Shown: positions 44,253 through 54,560 of the stretch, piece by piece | Layout of the letters: the number at the start of each line of letters is the position of its first letter | How positions within the stretch are numbered: position 1 is the first letter of the stretch | Made by a program: the position numbers and the translations under genes | Source of the DNA: Palaemon carinicauda | Lineage: Eukaryota > Arthropoda > Malacostraca > Decapoda > Palaemonidae | Direction of reading: 5' to 3' | NCBI RefSeq assembly: GCF_036898095.1 | Contig: NC_090751.1 | Location: 76,555,716 to 76,619,715, forward strand | DNA: 64,000 nucleotides | Notes under the pieces: generated by a model | What the model saw: only the letters and a program-made list of their open reading frames with translations | The model's database searches: none | What the model was told of the DNA's origin: nothing

Positions 44253-44290
<38 letters not shown>

Positions 44291-45990
44291 CTGTTACATG
44301 GTGCTGTTTGGAAGCAAAGGCTTCAAAAATAAGAGGACTCAAGTCGTATTAACACATCAGTTGAGGAGTGCATTTTTCTGAATCCACACTGCATAGGTGA
44401 CAAAATAACTTTCTTTTCAAGTTTCCAAATCAGTCTTGTATCGACCATCTTCTCCATCATCTCACATAAGCAACATGTCAATGCAATTGGTCTGTAGTTT
44501 GCTGCAAAAAACTTATCCTTACCAGGTTTCAAAAAAGCTAATATATTGGCTAGTTCCCAAACACTTGGATAACTATGATCATGCCTTATTCTGTTAATAA
44601 TGCTTAAAATAAATAGCTTGGTATTAACGGGTACATCCCTGCATATGGATTTTCATTAGGTCCAGGGGCTGTATCATTACACGTAGCAAGTGCAGAATCA
44701 AATTCTCTTTCAGTAAAAGAAGAATTGTATAACTATTCCCTTCTTGTTGGGAAATTTAAAACTTTCTTTTCTTCAATGCTCCTATACTGGTGACCAGGAG
44801 CCGTTTCACACTTGCATGATACATTTGAGAAATGATCAGCCAGGGCATTGCTAACTTTGGTTTCTCCAGTCATACTGACCATTTACCCTTAACACTGGTG
44901 GTGGGTTTTGGGGTGAATTTGCCTGCTATCTCTTTCCCGTTTCTCCAAACAGATGATGTTGGTGTTCTACTGTTAATGGAGAAAACAAGACACCAAAGAC
45001 TGGCGCCTAGCTTCTTTCATGGCATGACGGAACTGTGGTCTACATTTCTTGTATATGACTTAATTCTCCTCAGTACAGTGCTTGCGCAATCGAGTTAAAG
45101 ACCTTCTTGTGGCTAGGTGCAGGGCAGTTAGTTCTGATGACCACCAGGGGACTAGTCGTTGTTTGAATATCCCTGTTGTTTTGGGAATGGAATTAACTCC
45201 TGCTGTGTGAAGAGTTCCATTAAGTAAGTCTATGGCATCATCATCACTTTTAAATTGTTCTACATTTCCTTCAATTTCCCTTAACTCCCGAAATATATCC
45301 CGGCCCGCCTTATCAAGATTCCATTGTGGCGATCTCTGTAAAAGTGGACTATTGTTTGTGTTTATAATGATTGGTGCATGATCACTAGTATGCCAATTAT
45401 CTAATGTTCTCCAATTAAAATCAAGAAGGCAGTTAGAGCTTCCAACTGATAGGCTAATGCAGGACAAGGTACCTGTCTGAACATGAAAGTGTGTGGGCTC
45501 TCCTGTATTAAGGAGTCCTACATCTTCATTCCCCAATATTGATGATATAATATTACCAATTCTGTTTGTTAAAACATCAAACCATAAATGATGTCTACTA
45601 TTAAGATCTATTAAGAGAAAAGGTTGTGGGAGTTGTTTAATCACCTCTACTAAATTATTATACGAGATGTTATCATTTGGAGGCAAGTAAAGAGAACAGA
45701 TTACGTATTTTCTCCCAATATCAATCTGTACAACCACTGCCTGCAGAGGGTTACAGATAGGCAAAGATATTTGGGGAACATCTCAACGAACGTATTTAAG
45801 ACTTCCCACATGGCTCCCTGCTCGTTGATCATATGGTGTCCTATAGCTAACATACTCTCGAGGGCAAGGAGTATTAGCATCAAGCTTGCTCTCCTGTAGA
45901 CATGTAATTATAGGGGAGTGCCTATGTATGAGGGAGGAGCTTAAGTTCTTTAAATTTGGTCCTTAAACCCTGGCAATTCCATTGCAGAAT
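42440..45990 (-). pseudogene. first-family LINE ORF2 (endonuclease, RT, RNase H), copy F
   Basis: The endonuclease begins LQWNCQG near 45980. It continues in 45060-45764 with VICSLYLPPNDN, LLIDLNSRHHLW (in place of the usual GDFNAHH) and SDHAPIII. RT pieces are KPGKDKFFAANYRPIALT (44323-44532), a palm region with VNDLSISFAEARM where VDD is usual (43927-44196), and thumb (43659-43988). The RNase H region is split by the (TTA)n block. The missing catalytic residues and several frame changes show it is dead. In life it would nick DNA and reverse-transcribe the LINE RNA. Confidence 0.82.
43082..43141. repeat. (TTA)n microsatellite in LINE copy F
   Basis: About 18 TTA units with one TCA near the end, absent from sister copies. 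The flank TAATTGCTAAGGTACAA, read on the minus strand, resembles the end of the CR1-like element (TTGTAGCTTAGC plus AAT repeats). It may therefore be the tail of a very short CR1-like insertion. Confidence 0.7.
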
Positions 45991-46009
45991 GGAGGAAAAA
46001 AACTATGGT

Positions 46010-46740
46010 TTATTTTTTGGAAGACACTTTGGATGAAGTCTTCCCATTGGCAATCTTTAATCTAAAACTATTTCCCAGTGGTATCTCTTGAGAGGATCTT
46101 GATATATTGGGTTGTGTATTTGTCTTTTTCTTTGTGTCCTTTTGATCTAATTGTTGAAGAGGATGGTGGACCTCAACTTGAATTTCTGATTTATTTAAGT
46201 TGTCTTCCGGTTGATCAGAAACATCAGCAGACAAGACATCATATTTATTTGAAGTCATGACTTTAATGTTTCTTATGGTAGGAGGCGAGAGAGATGGAGG
46301 TCTCTCTCTTTTTCGATTAAAAGGTTGTGAGCTATCAGGTTTTTGCACCTTCCCCACAACAGGTTCACCAGGTTAATTGGTTTCAAGTGGAACCTCCATC
46401 AGATCAGGCAAGGACACGGCCTGAAAGAGGTTTGTACTACTGTTTAGAATGGGAGCAGATGGGTTTTGAATATCTTTCAGATCTTTAAGTCTGTTTTGAT
46501 TTTTCTACAATTTCTGGATATAGATTTTCAATGGGACTTTCAACCTCTTTAACTACTTTTATACATTTCTTTATGTTAGACGTGAGGATATAATTTTCGT
46601 CCGTGTGCTTTGGCAACTTTTTCTTCAGAACCATCGAAAAAGGTTGCACTGATATTATCTGCTTTTCAAGAGCTCTTTTATGAGACTCTTTAAAAGTAAC
46701 TCTTTCCACGGTCCAAAGGGGCTGAATTTCTTTTTAAAAA
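46010..46740 (-). pseudogene. first-family LINE ORF1, C-terminal part
   Basis: On the minus strand 46485-46709 (VERVTFKESHKRALE) is the region that normally follows the zinc knuckles of this ORF1, and 46010-46357 is a Ser/Pro/Lys-rich tail. The N-terminal part with the knuckles is at 53094-53596. A few in-frame stops are present. The separation is due to the DIRS-like insertion. Confidence 0.65.
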
Positions 46741-46751
46741 ATAAACTTAAT

Positions 46752-47002
46752 ATGACAATTTGTCCTAAATTGTATTTTTCCTAGCTATACAAACCTATAA
46801 TCATTTAATATAGGTATTCTCTTCAGCTCAGCTGAAACAGCCGAAGAGAAAGAAAACCAGGCAGGTGTGTTGATTGGTTGGCTGGCGGTATGGGGCGGAG
46901 CTTAGCCTCCACCCTCCTCCCCCACTGCCAGCCCACTTTCCTCATTCAAACGCTTTAGGCTCAATGTGGAACAAGAGAGGGGTGGTAGAGGCGGGCATTT
47001 AT
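46752..47002. repeat. left inverted terminal repeat of the nested DIRS-like element (its 3' end)
   Basis: Begins ATGACAATTTGTCC. The shared part starts about 46789 (ACAAACCT) and matches the complement of the right end over roughly 215 bp with scattered differences. The outermost ~40 bp differ between the two ends, as is common in DIRS. Confidence 0.85.
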
Positions 47003-47100
47003 ATTAAATGATTACGGGTTTGTATAGCTAGGAAAAATACAATTTAGGACAAATTGTCATTTGTTCCGACACGATATACAAACCTCATAATCATTCAATA
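47003..47100. repeat. internal complementary region of the nested DIRS-like element
   Basis: 47003-47060 is the reverse complement of the left terminus (ending AAATTGTCAT against the start ATGACAATTT). 47061-47100 (TTGTTCCGACACGATATACA) is the near-complement of the right terminus (ending GCCTTGGAACAA). The two outer ends are thus joined back to back, which defines an ICR and shows where the circle junction would be. Confidence 0.88.
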
Positions 47101-47556
47101 TAGGAAGACTCACTGGTTGGTGGGAGGTCTGCCTTTGCTGCTTGTGGACAGCTAACTGCCCAGATATAGACCTGGTCTCGAATGAGAGCAGAGGACTAAA
47201 TCCACCTACCCCTGTCTCTTGACCCGACATGATGATGGTGGGGTCTGAGAGACTGGGAGCCGCCGTGCGATGTGTAAGAGACACTCGACCCTAGGGTCAC
47301 AGTGACTGGATGAACCTCCAAAACCAAAAGGCAAAGGGTTTAAACATCCACCGTCTTCCCTGCCTAGCAGAAGACGGGGAGAGAATACCTGTAAACAAAC
47401 TCCAGCAATCTTACCTGGGAAGATTTGTCTTGATGTATGGAACTCCAAGGGAGGAGACAGAGAGAAAGGCAGATCACATGCAGACTGCTTTCACATTGCC
47501 AAATATACCATAAAATCAAGACAAGAGACTTTCCTGTCCCAGAGGAACTGGAGAGG
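47101..47556 (-). other. 3' untranslated region of the nested DIRS-like element
   Basis: Between the ICR and the recombinase stop. Short frames only; nothing recognised. Confidence 0.45.
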
Positions 47557-48249
47557 TCAGACAATAGCTTGAGCCGCTACCACGGGGCCAAGAACAAAGG
47601 TGTCCAAGGACTTGTGCGTAAACTCCCTCAAATAAAAGGCCGTAAAGGTGGTCTGGCATTTCCAAATGCCAGCCTTGAGCACTTGACCCACTGCAAGATT
47701 TCTCTTGAGAGCGAGTGTGGGGGCAATGCCTCTGATCTCGTGAGCTTTAAACCTCACTGGTGCTTGGACTCTTGAGGAAGTCTCATACGCCTTGCGGATG
47801 GTTTCATGGATCCAGAAGGACATTGTGTTCCTCGACACCTCCCTCTTGGCTATGCCGGTGCTAATGAAGAGTTTTCGACATTCAGGTCTGAAATGCCGAG
47901 TTTGCTTAAGATAGCGCCGGAGACACATGACGGGGCAGAGAAGCCTCTCACCTGAACCGCCACTCACCGCATACGGTAAGGAAGGAATAGTGAAGGCCTC
48001 GAACCTGGGATCGTGGATCGGTGGGTTCTGAGTCTTGGCCACAAACTCTGGCACAAAACTCAAGGAGATCTCCTTCCAACCCTCTGCGTGAGTGACATTA
48101 TAAGAGAGGCCGTTTAACTCCCCGACTCTTCTTGCTGATGCTAAGGCTAGCAGAAAAACAGTCTTAACGGTCAAGTGCCTGTATGATGAAAGCTCAATGG
48201 TTCGTACGGAGAAAGAGTAAGAGACCTTAGAACTAAAGTGACATCCCAC
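47557..48249 (-). CDS. DIRS-like tyrosine recombinase, catalytic part
   Basis: A 230-codon open piece on the minus strand. The first catalytic Arg is in LALASARRVGELNGLS, HxxR is HEIRG (about 47731-47742), and the Tyr nucleophile is in TFTAFYLREF (about 47634), preceded by a Trp in the usual place. The N-terminal core-binding region lies in other frames upstream (48171-48600). The residue set for strand cleavage and rejoining is complete. Of the three DIRS elements here, this is the only recombinase whose catalytic domain is one open frame. Confidence 0.85.
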   Translation of the reverse strand: MGCHFSSKVSYSFSVRTIELSSYRHLTVKTVFLLALASARRVGELNGLSYNVTHAEGWKEISLSFVPEFVAKTQNPPIHDPRFEAFTIPSLPYAVSGGSGERLLCPVMCLRRYLKQTRHFRPECRKLFISTGIAKREVSRNTMSFWIHETIRKAYETSSRVQAPVRFKAHEIRGIAPTLALKRNLAVGQVLKAGIWKCQTTFTAFYLREFTHKSLDTFVLGPVVAAQAIV

Positions 48250-48421
48250 TGGGGAACTCGAAGTTCCTTCGGGAGATATGACTGTTCGAAGCTGTTAGTG
48301 AGCATAGAAATCTCCAGGGCGTTGGAGATATCTATGCCCTTCAGACGGAACACCATTGCAAGGGCAGACCTGTACCCTTTAATGGCAGAAACCGACAGGA
48401 GCTTATCTCTGCGAAGAAAGA

Positions 48422-49407
48422 CTAGGAAGTCTCAGACCGCAGTGATACCCCTTCCACTACACCAATCACAGAAGACCGACCACTTCCCCTGGTAGACTGG
48501 GGAGGAGGATCTTCTAAGGTACCAAGACATCTCTCTTGCAGCGAGTCGCAAAAAGCCTCGCGTTCTGAGGAGATGCTGGATAGTCTCCACACGTGAAGTC
48601 TGAGCGACTGCACCTCCTGGTGGTACCTGCTCGACAAGGGTTGCCGAAGGAGATTGGGCCAGTATGGTAGCTCTATTGGTGCCTCGATCAAGAGCGACAA
48701 CAGATCTGGAAACAACTCCATGTGTTGCCGTAGTGGAGCAATGAGAGTCATCCTGAGTCCTGGGGTTACTAAGCCCCGGGACAGGACAGTGCGAAGCAAG
48801 CAAAAGGGGGGAAACGCGTAGAAATCCAGTAGATCCCAAGGATGTTGTAGTGCATCCTCGAACGCAGCCCCGGGATCTGGTACTGGAGAGCAAAACATGG
48901 GAAGCTTGGCGTTGTGCCGTGTTGCGAATAGGTCGATGCATGGTTCTCCCCAGAGGTTGAGTACTCGACTCGCGACCCACGGGTGAAGAGCCCACTCTGC
49001 CCCTATTACCTGGTTTCTGTGACTTAGGGCGTCTGCCAGAACATTTCTCTTGCCTGGAATGTACTGGCTGACAAGGTTACGAGTTGACTCTCTGCCCACA
49101 GAAACACTTGCCTCGTCAACTGCTGCAAGGGACGTGAGAGCGTGCCCCCTTGCTTGTTGACGTACACGACCAAGGACGTGTTGTCGCTCCTCAGCACTAC
49201 CAAGTGCTCTCTCAAAAGGGCCTGGAAATGAAAAAGTGCTCTTAAGACTGCCATCATTTCCAGCACGTTGATGTGCAGGTGTTTCTTCTCTTCCGACCAC
49301 ACACCTGACACAACTAAGTCATCCAGGTGAGCACCCCAACCTTCCATGGACGCATCTCTGAACAGACGGAATTGAGGTGGAGGAGGGTTTATGAGAAACC
49401 CTCTCAT
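48422..49407 (-). pseudogene. DIRS-like RNase H and connection region
   Basis: Minus strand. 49024-49407 has FRLFRDASMEGWGAH (first Asp), HINVLEMMAVLRAL (Glu) and VVLRSDNTSLVVYVNKQGG (Asp). 48422-49300 continues in another frame with VLADALSHRN, CIDLFATRHNAKLPMFCSP and DFYAFPPFCLL, the standard DIRS linker blocks. A frame change falls near 49080-49100. Confidence 0.83.
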
Positions 49408-49440
49408 GAGGTTCTCGTTTAGGCACCAAAGGAGATCCTC

Positions 49441-50200
49441 TCATACCTCGCGTTCTATGAGAACCGGACGAGAGGGAGGATTGGTGGCTGCCGACCACTG
49501 CTCATTCAGACACAACTGAAGGGAGCGGAGATGGATCCGCCCGAAAGGAACAAGCTTCTCCAGCGAGGAGAGGTGACCTAGAAGAGCTTGCCACTGGAAG
49601 GCTGGAAGTTGTTCCTGTAACAAGAACAGCTGCACAACCTCTACGAGTCTGCTGATCCGTTCTTCCGAGGGAAGAACGCGAGCTGCTGCCATAGTGGAGC
49701 ATTCCTCAGCATTCCCAGATACTTCACCTTCTGCTCGGAAATGAGGTTCGACTTCTCGTAGTTCACCACGATCCCCAGATCGCGACAAACTGCCACAAGC
49801 AAGTCTCGACCCTGAATCAACTGCTCCTGCGAGGGAGCAGGAATCAGCCAATTGTCGAGGTATGTTCAGTAGGCGGATGCCCCTCGAGTGGGCCCAAGCT
49901 GCTACCGTCGTGAACACTCGCGTGAACACTTGGGGAGCTGTGCACAGTCCGAAGCACAGGACTTTGAATTGGTACACCGTGCCCTGAAAGGTGAATCGGA
50001 GGTACTTTCGAGACGACCAATGAACAGGTACTTGATAGTACGTGTCCTTCAAGTCTATCGAAAGCATGAAGTCGTACTGCCTGATGGCTAACAGCACAGT
50101 GCGAATTGTCAGTATCTTGAACGCAGTTTGCTGAACACACTTGTTCAATGGCGAAAGGTCAATGATCGGTCTCCAACCTTCTGTAACCTTCTCAACAAGG
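49441..50200 (-). pseudogene. DIRS-like reverse transcriptase, altered catalytic box
   Basis: Minus strand. SIDLKDTYYQVPVHWSSRKYLRF (motif A, about 50000-50070) and FGLCTAPQVFTRVF (motif B) are clear, and are closest to the RTs at 3300-3800 and 62650-63250. The catalytic box lies at 49851-49862 in a shifted frame and reads YLDN: the second Asp is Asn. The fingers region upstream of 50148 is broken. The frame change before the box and the Asn both argue against activity. Confidence 0.8.
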
Positions 50201-52857
50201 AAGAGAAGACAGCAGAACCCTGGTGATTAATCGTGTACGACTTCTAGTGTATCCTTCTCCAACATTTCCTGGACCTCTGCCTCCAAGGCAAGAGCCTTCG
50301 GAGATGTTGAAGGGTACGTTTGGAACGCTATTGGAGTGGAGGATGGGGGGGGGCCATGAAGCACAAATGGGAGCTTGTACCCTTCATGAAGGGTCAACAC
50401 TACCCATTCCTCGGCCCCGAGGTCCTACCACATCAACCAATGGTGTGATAGGCATCCCCCTACCTTCGGCATTATGGGAAGGGGAAAGCCAATCTCAGCG
50501 TTTCCCTTTCCTTCGCTTGCCCCTGTTCTTTCCCCAATGTGGAGAAGCTCCCGAGGGAGGCTGAAAGGTCTGTTTGGGGGCAGAATCCTTCTGAACAGGA
50601 GCAGGTCTCGGCTGCACAGGAGCAGCAGGAGCACGACCCGTCGGTACCCTTGCTACTTCCCGTGGGCTTGGCCTGACTTGGCCTGGCTGCGGACGGTTTC
50701 GCGGGACTCGCAGCCTGCGCCTTGTGGATAATGGAGTCCTTCGAGTCGAGGCGCCATTTATCCCGCGCAGCGCGAACTTCCTCTGATGGAAAGAGAGAAG
50801 TTGCAGCTCTAATAGGAGTGTTCCCGAGTGCCAGGGCCTCTCCTGAACCAATCTGTCTCGCCAAACGAGTGGCTACTGCCTCGCGTTTTTTGAGGATCAG
50901 ACAGCATGCTGGTCCAAGAGCAAAACAACAGCTTTCCCACCAGACAAAGCAAGGTTCCTGTACTGCTCCATGTATTCGGGGTAGCATGCTTGGTGTTCGG
51001 CGCAAACACTGTGGCCGTACCACACCACTGGTCGACCCACGAAGGAGCATTGAAAGCAGTTACAGAAATGGACTCTATAGTTGAAATCTCAGAGGCCGAG
51101 AAGGAGACACTCAGGGATTTCAAGCTCTCGACCGAGGAACCCCTAGCAAGTGCTCCGACCGTGGAGTCGAGAGGGAGAGGACAAGGCACAGAAGACTCTG
51201 TGACATAGTACCTCTTCTGACGCTGGAGTGGTTGAGGGAGAAGCTTGTTCGAACCTTGGCTCCTAAGCGAGTCCCCAGGTCCTCCGATCGGGTCACTCAC
51301 TCGGTCCAATGCTCGAGCAGCCTATCTCGACCAGGGTAGTGTGATGGGACGTGAACTGCCTTTGGGAGCTCCCCATAGGATCTCCAAGGCTGTACACTTA
51401 TCCTCAGACACTACCGCAGGAGGAGCCCTGAGGCCATTAATCTCACGCATGAGGTTAATGACATCTAGGAACGGCGACTCCACCTAGGGATCTTCCGTCT
51501 CCACGGCTAGACAAGGCCGTGGAAGTGGCTGATCCCTCGGTTCTGCTACATCCGTAGGTGTAGGGGAAGCGACATGCTGCACGGGTGATGACATCCCCCA
51601 TGAATACCCTCGCTCTGGCTCTAAGACCGAACCAGGCGTGTATTCAGGAGTTAAGGAAAGACCCTGGCAGGGTTCATCCCCGACGGAATGCATCGAGGTT
51701 CCCACTACGACTGAGTGCGTGACGGAATGCAGCGAGGTTCCCACTGCGACTGAGTGCATGACTGGTCGCTGCGAGCCTCACGAAGCTCCCGAAGAAGGTC
51801 GAGCGTGAGCAGGGTCGCTGGGAACTGCAGCGCTCACACCAAGAGGTGTAGACAGGTTAGTTGAGCGAGTGGTGCGTGTGGTCTCACCTGTTACATGGCC
51901 AGAAAGCGTGGGGTTGGCTGCATCTCGCGCGGCTGGTATGCGGGAGAGCTAGCCTTGTCGTGCACGACCGGCCCCCATGCCACGGGCTGAGCCACGAGGT
52001 GGCTCCATGCCGGGGCCGAGTTGCGCGGGTCGAGTGCGTGGCTGCCTGGGCCTGCTTCCTGCTCACGTGACACACGAGTCGCGGAGTCAGTTCGCGTGGC
52101 TACCCCCGTGGAGGTAGTTGTGCGTCACGTATTCTTCACGAGACCACAGCTGAGATTTCTCGTGCCGAAGCCAGGACTCTCACTTCCCCTCAAGCGCGAT
52201 TGTCGTGCATGGAGGCCTTGGTGAGATTCACCGTGAACAACACCGGGAACACGGGAATCTAGCACGTCACCCTCATCCTCCAGAGGAGAAGAGGTGTCTC
52301 GGGGCGCCATGTCCCTTCAACTGCTACTGGCCTTCATGGCCCTCTTTGCTTTCCTCTTCTTCCCCTTCCTCTTTCTCCTTGGGGGAGAAGAGTCAGAGTC
52401 AGAAAATGAAGACGAAGAGGAGGAGAGAGAGGAGGAGGAACTAGAAGAGGAATACCACCCATGCTTCCTCTTTTTATGCCCCCTTCGAGGTACTGGAACG
52501 GGGGTCAAGGCAACAGCAGACGACACTGGACGAGGATGAACAACTTGAGCCATGTCCGTAGGAAGAGCTGTGGTCGGTGAACTTGGTGAACCTGAAAAAC
52601 ATATTGTATCCGCAAGAGTTTTGGTAGATTTTAATTTTAACTGACTTGCGGCCATAGCTGTGAAGGGTTTGCCAGTAGTGGTTAAAGAAATCTGTGTTTC
52701 AAACATTGCTCTCTCTTGTTTTAACAGGAAGTCCAGCAGTTATTTTACCTTTGGAAAAAGTTTGCATTTTGCCAGGAACATATGCTTTAATAGGAACATG
52801 GTCAACAACAATAAGGGCATCAGGGAACATGGGAGTTGATAAAGTTGCAAAATCCTT
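50201..52857 (-). pseudogene. gag region of the nested DIRS-like element
   Basis: Minus-strand frames at 50472-51309, 51484-51759 and 52125-52706 belong to a long gag-type region. 50809-51309 includes a helical stretch (SLSVSFSASEISTIESISVTA). 50472-50850 is basic, Ala/Pro-rich and ends in a Cys-rich run (CSCCSCAAETCSCS). 52317-52706 has a Ser-rich tract with an SPPRRKRKGKKRK basic end. The pieces are not in one frame. It is placed by position before RT; sequence similarity to the other two gags is weak, so the boundaries and product are inferred. Confidence 0.5.
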
Positions 52858-53093
52858 TAATATAAATGCCCGCCTCTACCACCCCTCTCATGTTCCACAC
52901 TGAGCCTAAAGCGTTTGAATGAGGAAAGCGGGCTGGCGGTGGGGTGGGAGGGGGGAGCTAAGCTCCGCCCCATATTGCCAGCCAACCAATCAGCACAACT
53001 GCCTGGTTTTCTTTCTCTTCGTCTGTTTCAGCTGAGCTGAAGCAAATACCTATATTAAATGATTACGAGGTTTGTACATCGCCTTGGAACAAA
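52858..53093. repeat. right inverted terminal repeat of the nested DIRS-like element (its 5' end)
   Basis: The complement of the left repeat, from GCCCGCCTCTACCACCCCTC at about 52868 out to TTAAATGATTACGAGG near 53070. The outer end is GGAACAA(A) at 53092-53093, where the LINE ORF1 sequence starts. Confidence 0.85.
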
Positions 53094-53640
53094 CAGCTCT
53101 TAGGTATAGCTGGGTGTGTTTCCCCACAATGCATGCAATTTGGATTTTCTGTGCATGCTTCATGATTATTTTTTCCACAGTTGGCACAAACAGCTGGCTT
53201 ATTATTTAGTTTTTCCTTGCAATTCTGGCTTAAATAGCAATAAATTTGGCAATGATAACATCGAAATGGTGAAGGGATATATGGTTTCCCTTTCAAAGAT
53301 AGCCAACCAACTTCAATAACATTCGGTAATCTGCATTGATCAATTATTACAATCAAATTAGCAAGAGGAATAGGTTGTTCTCCAACTTTCTTTCTCATTG
53401 TGACTACTTTTACTACTCCTTGACTTTCCAGTTCATCCTTAATTTCTTTTTTCTCTATGTCCAGCAAATCTGGAGCATAAATCACACCCCTACTCTGGTT
53501 GAAAGTGGGGTGCAAAACGCATTCAATACTATGACCATCCAATGTTTTAAGCGTTTTCAATCTTTCACCTTGTATTGGGGAAAGTGTCTCTATCAAGAGA
53601 CTTCCATTTCGCAGGGGAAGAATTTTTGGCTACCCTCCAC
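53094..53640 (-). pseudogene. first-family LINE ORF1, zinc-knuckle part (copy F)
   Basis: Minus strand, open over 53094-53596. It has an N-terminal RRM-like region (IVIIDQCRLPNVIEVGW) and then CYHCQIYCYLSQNC, CANCGKNNHEAC and CMHCGETHPAIPKSC. The first knuckle has Tyr where His is usual. The frame is cut right after the last Cys by the DIRS-like element and resumes at about 46735. ORF1 would bind the element's RNA. The upstream N-terminus is lost near 53640. Confidence 0.82.
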
Positions 53641-54560
53641 ATATAGTAGCTTTTTCCCTATTAGCTTTAAAAAACATTTATACTCTCATGTATTCAACTT
53701 TCAAATTCCAAAAAAAAAAAAAAAAAAAATCATGATTCACTAATTCATAGTGACCAGGTACAGTAATACTACTTTTTTATATTTTTTTTGTACTGCCATT
53801 TCTCACTCACTCTCTCTCTTCTTGTCTAGTGTTTTCTTATAATCATTCTTTACATAGCGTGCATAAGGTTCTCATGTTACAATATCAGAACCTGATTATG
53901 AGCTATCTGTACAGAGGTCCATGTTTGTATCTTGCAGGTCGTCAACAGAGGGGTTGGTTTTTATGGAAGAAGCAAGCCGGGTTATCCATCTCTTATCGGA
54001 GGATGTCAGTCCTCCTATCCCATGTGGCCCAATATGAGAAGAGGCTTCAGCGGGGACCAGTCGTCTATTAGAGAGGGGCTGCCTCTCTTTAGGTGGGTGT
54101 ACACTGATCAGTGGGGGTAGTTAGCCCCTCCCACCGGCGACTCCAATGCCTGGCGTCACCAATTACCCAAAAATATGGGTGACTTGAAACACGATCAATG
54201 GAGCCCGACTCTCAACAGACTTGATCTGCACCCAATGGGGTCTGCCAGAGGGTTATGGCATCTAAATTGGAATAGGTTGAGATGGAATGCCGTCCATCTC
54301 ACACTGTGCCAAATCCAAAGAAGCAGCCAAAGAAAAATTAAACAAGCCAAAGTTGTCAACAAGTTGTAGCCCAAAAGGAAGAGACGGGAGAATATAAGAA
54401 ATAACCAAAAGGAAAAGAGAAAGTGCTGACTGATTTAGTTGGATCAACAGTTGGGCTCCGAGGTCCAGTGGGAAAGTAGTTCTCAATGTTCATTAAAAGC
54501 CCAGCTGCTAATTCCTAAGCCCACCCTCCTCGTCAACGCTTCAGCATCTGGGGGGTCTCC
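53641..54560. other. unassigned region with a poly(A) run
   Basis: No recognised gene. There is a run of about 20 A at 53709-53729 and pyrimidine-rich stretches around 53770-53830. A moderately GC-rich block (53935-54420) contains AAGCCGGGTTATCC and AGGGGCTGCCTCTC. That block looks like the interior of an element I do not recognise. Confidence 0.35.

Larger units (their letters stand above)
42119..46745 (-). mobile_element. first-family LINE copy F (largest copy), 3' and central part
   Basis: Starts at an AATC-like tail (about 42119-42137). On the minus strand it carries the C-terminal region, RNase H (42800-43080), RT (43170-44530), linker, endonuclease (45060-45990) and the ORF1 C-terminal part (46010-46740). 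ORF1 continues at 53094 on the other side of the inserted DIRS-like element. The copy contains a (TTA)n block at 43082-43137 and a run of about 33 A at 44257-44289. Confidence 0.87.
46752..53093 (-). mobile_element. complete DIRS-like element with inverted repeats and ICR, nested in LINE ORF1
   Basis: The left end 46752 to about 47002 and the right end about 52855-53093 are long imperfect inverted repeats. Both contain GGTAGAGGCGGGCATTTATA or its complement at the inner edge, and TAATCATTTAATATAGGTAT further out. Next to the left repeat lies an ICR (47003-47100). Between them, on the minus strand, are gag (50300-52860), RT (about 49440-50200), RNase H (about 49030-49400) and tyrosine recombinase (47557-48249). 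It interrupts a LINE ORF1 directly after the knuckle CMHCGETHPAIPKSC, with no obvious target duplication, as known for DIRS. Confidence 0.9.

Noticed and set aside
47057..47448. Small minus-strand frames as an extra DIRS gene (such as a methyltransferase)
   Set aside because: They lie between the ICR and the recombinase, overlap the ICR, and show no methyltransferase motif.
52205..52540. Acidic Glu-rich frames on the + strand
   Set aside because: The complementary minus strand encodes the Ser-rich and basic gag region of the nested DIRS-like element; the + frames are shadows.
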